NCBI GenBank assembly: GCA_964619675.1
Contig: CAZUEO010000044.1
Location: 1-12,793, forward strand
DNA from: JAPLMW01 sp964619675
Lineage (GTDB): Bacteria > Planctomycetota > Phycisphaerae > Sedimentisphaerales > UBA12454
Direction: 5' to 3'
Length of the DNA: 12,793 bases
Both the position numbers and the translations under genes were made by a program. This document shows, piece by piece, positions 6,786-11,725 of this stretch; the stretch's first letter is position 1, and the number at the start of each line of letters is the position of its first letter. Under the pieces are notes generated by a model that saw only the letters and a list, made by a program, of their open reading frames with translations, did no database searches and was not told the origin of the DNA.

Positions 6786-6790
6786 TACAA

Positions 6791-7417
6791 TCACTGGTCG
6801 GATGGCAGATAAAGCCTGTGAGTTTTTATGTAATCTGAAATATCGGGGTACAGAAATTTGCTGACATCGTGGTTCTGCGAAACTTTTTGGCGAATGTCGG
6901 TGCTGCTAATCTTAATGAGCGGTGTTTCAATCATATTCTGCCGCAGCTTTTCAATGTTTTCAGCGATTAGCTTGCCGGTTAAAGTGTCAAAATCAGGTCT
7001 TTCAAAGCCGCCGCGGTTCATTACGCAAATCGTACATTTTTTCAGCAGCTCATCTATTTTGTGCCATCTCGGCAGGTCCTTGAGCATATCGGTGCCGATG
7101 AGCCAGTAAAACTGACAGTCCGGCCCGAGCGTTTGCCTGAAATGTGCGATGGTGTCGATTGTATAGCTGGGTTCTGCCCTGTTAAGTTCAACAGGGCTTA
7201 CCTGGAAAAGACTCTTGCCTGCAGCAGCAAGCTTCAGCATAGCTATCCGGTCATTGTCCGGTGCAACCGGCTTTTGTTCCTTATGTGGGGAGCGCCTTGC
7301 AGGTATCAAGTAAACCATCGATGCACCGATGCTTTCTGCTGCTGCCTCGGCAACTATAATATGGCCGGTGTGCACAGGGTCAAATGTACCGCCAAACAGA
7401 ATTATTCTTTCCGACAT
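6791..7417 (-). CDS. nadD: Nicotinate-nucleotide adenylyltransferase NadD
   Basis: NadD joins nicotinate mononucleotide to AMP from ATP, giving deamido-NAD, the next-to-last step of NAD synthesis. The 208-residue size is normal. The nucleotidyltransferase motif GGTFDPVHTGH is at 9-19 (the HxGH type), with PSYTIDT at 83-89, WLIGTDML around 105-112 and the C-terminal ISSTDIR at 170-176. The ATG at 7417 is preceded by AAAGG at a suitable distance and by a good promoter (7454-7481). The gene runs against the ASKHA gene and the two stop codons are only 5 bp apart. Neighbours give no NAD cluster; it seems to be a stand-alone unit. Confidence 0.96.
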   Translation of the reverse strand: MSERIILFGGTFDPVHTGHIIVAEAAAESIGASMVYLIPARRSPHKEQKPVAPDNDRIAMLKLAAAGKSLFQVSPVELNRAEPSYTIDTIAHFRQTLGPDCQFYWLIGTDMLKDLPRWHKIDELLKKCTICVMNRGGFERPDFDTLTGKLIAENIEKLRQNMIETPLIKISSTDIRQKVSQNHDVSKFLYPDISDYIKTHRLYLPSDQ

Positions 7418-7453
7418 TGATAACCTTTAGTAAATTGAAGAATCAAATAGAAT

Positions 7454-7481
7454 ACTATAAAAAATACCGCTGTAAATGCAA
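7454..7481 (-). promoter_or_regulatory. Promoter of nadD
   Basis: Minus strand TTGCAT (7481-7476), 16-bp spacer, TATAGT (7459-7454). The start of transcription would be near 7447, giving a ~30-nt leader that contains the AAAGG ribosome site. Confidence 0.6.
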
Positions 7482-7542
7482 AAACTACCTTGTAGATGAA
7501 GAATTTCACAAACAAACTGTTGCATATTCTAATAAAAATTCA

Positions 7543-7607
7543 GAAATTTTCCTCAAAAAGTTTCCTGAAATGCGAATTTTACCTGTTTTTTTGAAAATTT
7601 CAGGAAA
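7543..7607. repeat. Overlapping inverted repeats
   Basis: TTTCCTGAAAT (7561-7571) is exactly complementary to ATTTCAGGAAA (7597-7607). The outer word GAAATTTTC (7543-7551) is complementary to GAAAATTTC (7593-7601), so the two stems compete for the same right arm. On the minus strand the 11-bp stem is followed by CTTTTTG, so it could be a weak terminator shielding nadD. Confidence 0.5.
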
Positions 7608-7743
7608 AAACTCTTGTCAGGCAAAGGTTTTTCACATCAGTAACTTTTGGTTCTTTAACCGTGTAATCGGCGTCTTTGAATGAAAATTAAAAACAGCATT
7701 TTAAGGCGGGAAAATCGCTGATTTTCGCAAAATATCAGGCATT

Positions 7744-7771
7744 TTGAGTTAATTTGCAGCGGTGTTATAAT
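7744..7771 (+). promoter_or_regulatory. Candidate promoter for the lysine micro-protein transcript
   Basis: TTGAGT (7744-7749), 16-bp spacer, TATAAT (7766-7771). It would give a ~225-nt 5' leader. A nearer alternative is TTGTTG followed 17 nt later by TGTAAA just before 7955-7960. Either could be used; the region is AT-rich. Confidence 0.4.
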
Positions 7772-7980
7772 GCGGTGGAAACTTCAGAGAGATATTTTTT
7801 GATTTATGATTTACTTGTGCTTCAAAGTAACTTGGTTGTGCACAGCAGATGAAGTTATAAAAAACTGTGAAGAATTTTCAGCTTATTTGACGATAAATTT
7901 GTATAACGGACCAAGTTATGGCAGAAATTTGTTGATTTAAATTTAAAGTAGTGTAAAAAAATATTGTTCGAAATCCTTTT

Positions 7981-7999
7981 TTCACCGAAAGGAGGTGAA
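7981..7999 (+). promoter_or_regulatory. Near-perfect Shine-Dalgarno inside a short hairpin
   Basis: GAAAGGAGGTGA (7987-7998) complements 12 nt of the conserved 16S rRNA 3' tail, 6-7 nt before the ATG at 8005. TTCACC (7981-7986) is the exact complement of GGTGAA (7994-7999), so half of the site can be folded away in a 6-bp hairpin. This could set or temper translation; that is inference. Confidence 0.75.
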
Positions 8000-8004
8000 T
8001 AATA

Positions 8005-8061
8005 ATGGCTAAGAAGAAAAAAGCTGCAAAAAAGAAGAAAGTAGCAAAGAAGAAAAAATAG
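8005..8061 (+). CDS. 18-residue lysine micro-protein
   Basis: The frame encodes MAKKKKAAKKKKVAKKKK and stops at TAG; 12 of 18 residues are lysine. It is three copies of a six-residue unit, xAKKKK, with a matching 18-nt DNA period. An in-frame TGA at 7996-7998 lies before the ATG, so the frame cannot be longer. The ribosome site is the best in the window, with a 12-nt match to the 16S tail, which argues strongly for translation. The sequence resembles tandem basic repeats of bacterial histone H1-like tails, which bind DNA or RNA; an RNA/DNA-binding or counter-ion role is only a guess. It is followed by ~100 nt of structured RNA and a strong terminator, giving a compact, free-standing transcription unit. 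Too short for most gene callers. Confidence 0.7.
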   Translation: MAKKKKAAKKKKVAKKKK

Positions 8062-8212
8062 TTCCGGGACTTAGTCGTCGCAGCAGCAGATTTCGCCACG
8101 GTTAAGTTTGGCGACGACGAATAAGGAACCGTGAGCCGTAACTCAAAATTTTGATTTCAGCTCACAAGGCAACGGAAGATTCTAACGCCACGACAGAATC
8201 TTCCGTTTTTTT
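8061..8212 (+). ncRNA. Structured RNA segment after the micro-protein (candidate)
   Basis: About 150 nt with many complementary words. A long arm can form from GTTCC (8061-8065) with GGAAC (8125-8129) and GTCGTCGC (8074-8081) with GCGACGAC (8111-8118). This excludes TCGCCA (8093-8098) with TGGCGA (8109-8114), and also CACGGTT (8097-8103) with AACCGTG (8127-8133). GTGAGC (8131-8136) pairs with GCTCAC (8160-8165), overlapping the latter. The terminator hairpin closes the unit. No known RNA family is recognised. It may be an independent small RNA, a 3' UTR, or a regulatory switch. Confidence 0.5.
8171..8212 (+). terminator. Strong intrinsic terminator
   Basis: A perfect 13-bp stem, AACGGAAGATTCT (8171-8183) with AGAATCTTCCGTT (8195-8207), 11-nt loop, then an uninterrupted T run (8206-8212). 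It ends the micro-protein/structured RNA unit. Confidence 0.92.
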
Positions 8213-8237
8213 GTTTTATTGTCACCCGCATAACATG

Positions 8238-8265
8238 TTGATGTATAGGGATTTTCTGATATAAT
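8238..8265 (+). promoter_or_regulatory. Promoter of the lipoprotein gene
   Basis: TTGATG (8238-8243), 16-bp spacer, TATAAT (8260-8265), with a TGA just before the -10 (extended -10). Transcription would start near 8272, ~50 nt before the ATG. Confidence 0.7.
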
Positions 8266-8323
8266 CAGTCTTTTGCTGTAACTGTAGTTGTTGTTGAATA
8301 AGTGCAGTGTTAAAGGATAGGTT

Positions 8324-8785
8324 ATGAAAAATCAGTTCGACAGGCTCACGACAGGGCTGAGCCGTATTTTAGCGGTATTGTTAGTTGTTATTCTTGCAGG
8401 CTGCCAGCAGTCGCAGTGCCGTAAGGCATCCCCCAGCGGACAGAAACAAGCTGCCGGTATTTCGAGAAGAGACAGACTTGTAGCCAATGAGAATCTGGGC
8501 CTAAAAAATGAGCTGGCTCAGTGCCGAAGCGAAGTAGAAAACCAGAAAAATCTGGTTGAACAGTGCCGGCGGGAGAATGATAAAGTCTCGCAACAATCCG
8601 ACAAAACCACCAAATGGCTTATGGATGAGCTGCCGAGGGACCTGTTAAATGACGCTGCGAGACTTTCACAAGAGAACACGAAGCTGACAGCGAAAATTAT
8701 CGAGCTTGAAGAGGCGCTGAGACAATGCGGTCAGCAGGAACAATCGTCATTGACACCTTCACCAAACGAGCCGCCTGCGAATTAG
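8324..8785 (+). CDS. Coiled-coil lipoprotein, function unknown
   Basis: A 153-residue protein with a type II signal peptide: basic start, hydrophobic core ILAVLLVVILAGC and lipobox LAGC with the lipidated Cys27. The mature part is hydrophilic; from about residue 47 to 133 it is rich in Glu, Gln, Lys and Leu in heptad-like order (for example ENLGLKNELAQCRSEVENQ), which predicts a long coiled coil. The tail is Pro/Ser/Asn-rich. Cysteines at about 33, 67, 80 and 134 might form disulfides. AAAGGA at 8312-8317 supports the ATG at 8324. It probably sits on the periplasmic face of a membrane as a spacer or scaffold. I do not recognise a named family. The gene ends 3 bp from the end of convergent pyrG. 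Confidence 0.8.
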   Translation: MKNQFDRLTTGLSRILAVLLVVILAGCQQSQCRKASPSGQKQAAGISRRDRLVANENLGLKNELAQCRSEVENQKNLVEQCRRENDKVSQQSDKTTKWLMDELPRDLLNDAARLSQENTKLTAKIIELEEALRQCGQQEQSSLTPSPNEPPAN

Positions 8786-8788
8786 AGT

Positions 8789-10546
8789 TTATAATCCGGC
8801 AACGTCGGCGGCGTCAAGAGTGCTTTTAGAGTGAGAACGTTTCTTCATTGCCGCTGCGACAAGACCGGCAAACATCGGCTGGGGATGCAGCGGACGTGAA
8901 GTCAGACAGGGATGAGCCTGAGTCGCAATAAAATACGGATGGCCGGACAATTCAAGTATCTGCATAATCGGCTGATTTGGAGCCTTGCCTGAAAAAACCA
9001 GGCCTGCCTTTTCAAGCATTTCAATATAACGCGGGTCAACTTCATAACGGTGCCTGAAACGCAATTTTGTTCTGTCAGCTTTGTTGAACAGCTTCCATGC
9101 AAGGGTGTCCGGTCTTAATTCTATATCCTGGCCGCCAAGACGCATATTGCCGCCGAGACCTTCGATTTTTTTCTGCTCCGGCAGAATATCAATAACCGGC
9201 TCGCCGCAGGCCGGCTCTATTTCGGTGCTGTTGGCTTTCTTCAGGCCGCAAACGTTTCTTGCGAATTCTATGACCGCTATCTGAAAGCCGAAACAAATCC
9301 CCAGAAACGGCTGGTTTTCTTGGCGGGCATATTTAATACAGGCTGTTTTACCCTCGGTGCCGCGGGTGCCAAAACCGCCGGGGACTATGATGCCGTCAAC
9401 CTCCTTCAGATTCTGTGCAACATTTTTGTCGGTTATCAGAGTCGTATCTATCCAGCTGATTTTGACCTTGCAGCCGAGAGCGATGCCGGAATGTTCCAAA
9501 GCATTAATAATGGAAGCGTAGCTGTCGCGGACAGAAATATATTTGCCTGTAATGCCGATAGTAACTTCGTGTTTTTCTTTGCCGATTTTGTCGGTAAAGT
9601 CACACCATTTTGCCCATTCGATACGTTCCTTTCGTAAGTCAATTCTGTCTTCTATGTGCAGAAGTCGCAGCACTTCAAAATCCATGCCGCAGTCGCGCAG
9701 TATTGCCGGTATCTTGTATATACTTGCCGAATCGGCGAGACTGACGACTCTGCCGATGGGGACGTTGCTGTAAACGCTGATTTTCTGCCTGACTTTTTCG
9801 CTGACGGCACTTGCCGCCCGGCAGGCGATAATGGTTGGTTGGATGCCGGACTGCATCAATTGTTTTATCCCGAGCTGAGCGGCTTTTGATTTTTGTTCGC
9901 CAAGCGTTTTCGGTTCTAATATATAAGTCAGAGCTACAAAACAGCAGCTATGAGGGCCTTCTTCATAAGCAAGCTCTCTCATTGCTTCGATATAGAAGGC
10001 GTTTTCAAGGTCGCCTGCCGTGCCGCCGATTTCGACGAATACTATATCTGCATCGGATTTCATCGCCAAAGTTCGCAGCCTCAGCTTCACTTCGCCGGTA
10101 ACGTGCGGAATCATCTGGACATCTCTGCCGAGATAATCGCCGTGACGCTCCTTTTCGAGTACATCACGGTAAATTTGGCCGCTGGTTGAGAAATTATCCC
10201 TTGTTAAATTCTGGTCGAGCATCCGCTCGTAAGTGCCAAGGTCCATATCACATTCCATTCCATCATCGAGGACGAAGACTTCGCCGTGACGGAATGGGTT
10301 TAATGTGCCTGAGTCGATATTCAGGTAGCCTTCGAGCTTTATCGGGGCGACTTTCAGGCCCTTGTCCTGCATCAGTTTTGCAAGGCAGGAAGAAAAAATG
10401 CCCTTGCCCAGGCCGCTCATCACCGTGCCCATCACGATGACATATTTTGTCCGGCCTTTCTGATAGCCTTTCGGCAGCGGAGAAAAATATTCGCTTTCTA
10501 CCGAAGATTCACTTGTGCCTGCGAGTAATTCGTTTTTTTCAGTCAT
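8789..10546 (-). CDS. pyrG: CTP synthase, divergent subfamily
   Basis: PyrG makes CTP from UTP, ATP and glutamine: an N-terminal synthetase domain uses ammonia delivered from a C-terminal class I glutaminase. About 585 residues from the ATG at 10546 (a TTG lies 6 nt upstream), with ~32 extra residues before the usual start. Seen: P-loop SGLGKG (44-49), EGYLNIDSGTLNPFRHGEVF, the KERHGDYLG segment, EIGGTAGD (172-179), and in the glutaminase domain GGFGTRG, nucleophile Cys418 in GICFGFQ and FRHRYEVDPRY. Departures from the common enzyme: KSKAAQLGI replaces the KTKPTQHSV nucleotide loop, and the triad HPE motif reads HPC (His545, Cys547). The start overlaps the kdsB stop by 8 nt (ATGACTGA), so the two are coupled; CTP is the substrate of KdsB. 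Confidence 0.93.
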   Translation of the reverse strand: MTEKNELLAGTSESSVESEYFSPLPKGYQKGRTKYVIVMGTVMSGLGKGIFSSCLAKLMQDKGLKVAPIKLEGYLNIDSGTLNPFRHGEVFVLDDGMECDMDLGTYERMLDQNLTRDNFSTSGQIYRDVLEKERHGDYLGRDVQMIPHVTGEVKLRLRTLAMKSDADIVFVEIGGTAGDLENAFYIEAMRELAYEEGPHSCCFVALTYILEPKTLGEQKSKAAQLGIKQLMQSGIQPTIIACRAASAVSEKVRQKISVYSNVPIGRVVSLADSASIYKIPAILRDCGMDFEVLRLLHIEDRIDLRKERIEWAKWCDFTDKIGKEKHEVTIGITGKYISVRDSYASIINALEHSGIALGCKVKISWIDTTLITDKNVAQNLKEVDGIIVPGGFGTRGTEGKTACIKYARQENQPFLGICFGFQIAVIEFARNVCGLKKANSTEIEPACGEPVIDILPEQKKIEGLGGNMRLGGQDIELRPDTLAWKLFNKADRTKLRFRHRYEVDPRYIEMLEKAGLVFSGKAPNQPIMQILELSGHPYFIATQAHPCLTSRPLHPQPMFAGLVAAAMKKRSHSKSTLDAADVAGL

Positions 10547-11294
10547 TGCCAATCTTAATTGAAATATTATGTCTTTTTACAAATTCCGCATACTGCTGCG
10601 GAGTATCTATTCCATCGGCAGCGTGGTTTACAAGGCCGGTGAGTATCTGATAGCCGTATTCAATTACGCGAAGCTGCTCAAGCTGCTCGATTTGCTCCAA
10701 TTTGCCGGCTGGCAGCTTTGTTATATTCAAAAGAAAATCCTTTGTATAGGCATAAATGCCCAGATGCCTGTAATAATCGTTTAGGTCGCCGATACCGGCG
10801 CTGTTTCTGCAGTAAGGAATCACAGAGCGTGAAAAATACTTTGCGTATCTGTCTTTTCCGATGACGACCTTGACAATATTCGGATTTAAAATTTGCTCTT
10901 TATTTTCAAATTTCGCAATCAGGGTAGCTATTTTTGTCTGCGGATTGTCAATCATCAGTTGTGCAAGCAGGTCTATATTTGCCGGCTCAATTTCCGGTTC
11001 GTCGGCCTGGATATTTATTATAATGTCGGTGTTGATTTTCTCAATTGCTTCAGCAATGCGGTCTGTGCCGCTTTTATGTATCGAGGCAGTCATAACGCAG
11101 TCGGCGCCGAAAGTTTTGCAGGCGTCAAGAACAATCCGGCTGTCTGTTGCGATGATAACTTTTTCGAGCAGTTTGGCCTTGCGAACCTGTTCCCACGTAT
11201 GTTGAATGAGATATTTACCTGTATCTCTGGCGAGAACTTTGCCGGGAAATCTTGTAGATTCGTGGCGGGCAGGTATAACAGCTATGATTTTCAC
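10539..11294 (-). CDS. kdsB: 3-deoxy-manno-octulosonate cytidylyltransferase (CMP-Kdo synthetase)
   Basis: KdsB activates Kdo with CTP to CMP-Kdo, the donor for the inner core of lipopolysaccharide, so its presence implies an outer membrane. The 251-residue length is normal. Visible family motifs: AVIPARHESTRFPGK (5-19), the nucleotide-binding core; HKSGTDRIAEA (73-83); NIQADEPEIEP (94-104; most relatives have GDEP here); and NPNIVKVV in the middle. The start is GTG at 11294 with GCGGA upstream; no ATG is placed better. A strong promoter lies at 11354-11382. The gene overlaps the start of pyrG by 8 nt. As I recall, kdsB-pyrG order also occurs in chlamydiae. Confidence 0.94.
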   Translation of the reverse strand: MKIIAVIPARHESTRFPGKVLARDTGKYLIQHTWEQVRKAKLLEKVIIATDSRIVLDACKTFGADCVMTASIHKSGTDRIAEAIEKINTDIIINIQADEPEIEPANIDLLAQLMIDNPQTKIATLIAKFENKEQILNPNIVKVVIGKDRYAKYFSRSVIPYCRNSAGIGDLNDYYRHLGIYAYTKDFLLNITKLPAGKLEQIEQLEQLRVIEYGYQILTGLVNHAADGIDTPQQYAEFVKRHNISIKIGND

Positions 11295-11353
11295 AAATTT
11301 TCCGCAGCGATTTTAAGATTTTTCCGTTTAATTTTCAAAACCACTGCCTGTTT

Positions 11354-11382
11354 ATGATAGGCCAGAGGCGGAGGTTTGTCAA
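11354..11382 (-). promoter_or_regulatory. Promoter of the kdsB-pyrG unit
   Basis: Minus strand TTGACA (11382-11377), exactly consensus, 17-bp spacer, TATCAT (11359-11354). Transcription would start near 11347, ~53 nt before the GTG. Confidence 0.8.
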
Positions 11383-11391
11383 CAACGGGCA

Positions 11392-11424
11392 TAAAAAAAC
11401 CGGGTGAAAATACGCCCGGCTTTG
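11392..11424 (-). terminator. Intrinsic terminator of rpsU
   Basis: Read on the minus strand: AAAGCCGGG (11423-11415) pairs with CCCGGTTT (11404-11397, one G-U pair), then a T run (11399-11393). It separates rpsU from the kdsB promoter only ~10 bp further on. Confidence 0.85.
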
Positions 11425-11448
11425 TAATTTTCGCTAAACTCGAATTTT

Positions 11449-11637
11449 TTAGTATCTTGTTGAGAATTTTGCTGACCTTGCGGCCTTTCGCCTTCTTCGG
11501 CGGTTCTTCTCAGACGGCTTTTCATAATAACTGACCCGCTTCATATCGCGGATAACGCCTTCTTTTTCACACATCTTTTTGAAGCGTTTGACCATCTGTT
11601 CAACAGATTCGCCAAGACGGGCCTTGACCTTAATCAT
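11449..11637 (-). CDS. rpsU: 30S ribosomal protein bS21
   Basis: bS21 is a small basic protein of the 30S platform near the 16S 3' end, where it helps mRNA binding and initiation. The 62-residue protein has the family pattern: MIKVKARLGESVEQMVKRF, a helix-rich middle, YYEKPSEKNRRRRRKAAR and a basic tail. The ATG at 11637 has GAAAGGTG about 10 nt upstream. It has its own promoter and terminator, so it is a single-gene unit. In many bacteria rpsU sits in rpsU-dnaG-rpoD; here it is separate. Confidence 0.95.
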   Translation of the reverse strand: MIKVKARLGESVEQMVKRFKKMCEKEGVIRDMKRVSYYEKPSEKNRRRRRKAARSAKFSTRY

Positions 11638-11665
11638 AAAAAAACAACACCTTTCACTGTAAAAA

Positions 11666-11679
11666 TGAGATTTATCTCA
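11666..11679 (-). promoter_or_regulatory. Inverted repeat in the rpsU leader
   Basis: TGAGAT-TT-ATCTCA gives a 6-bp hairpin ~30 nt before the rpsU ATG and ~10 nt after the expected transcription start. It could be a control element for bS21 or only a chance AT-rich palindrome. Confidence 0.35.
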
Positions 11680-11696
11680 AAATAGCAGAAACCTGA

Positions 11697-11724
11697 ATAG
11701 TATGGATTTGGCGGCTTTTTTCAA
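11697..11724 (-). promoter_or_regulatory. Promoter of rpsU
   Basis: Minus strand TTGAAA (11724-11719), 16-bp spacer, TACTAT (11702-11697). It begins 1 bp after the stop codon of the upstream radical SAM gene, so rpsU can be transcribed alone. Confidence 0.55.
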
Positions 11725-11725
11725 G

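Larger units (their letters stand above)
7418..8004. other. Gene-poor intergenic region of about 590 bp
   Basis: Very AT-rich. I see no convincing protein gene. It holds the nadD promoter, two competing inverted repeats (7543-7607), a short hairpin GAAAATC-GCT-GATTTTC (7710-7726), a plus-strand promoter candidate (7744-7771), and the leader of the lysine micro-protein ending in a hairpin over its Shine-Dalgarno. An open frame at 7384-7683 has unlikely composition and starts inside nadD on the other strand, so I do not call it. Confidence 0.6.

Noticed and set aside
7384..7683. Open frame of 99 codons on the plus strand
   Set aside because: It starts inside nadD antisense, has no ribosome site and spans the nadD promoter and hairpins.
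7878..8099. Minus-strand open frame rich in Phe
   Set aside because: It is the complement of the lysine codons of the micro-protein; the poly-Phe runs are a shadow.
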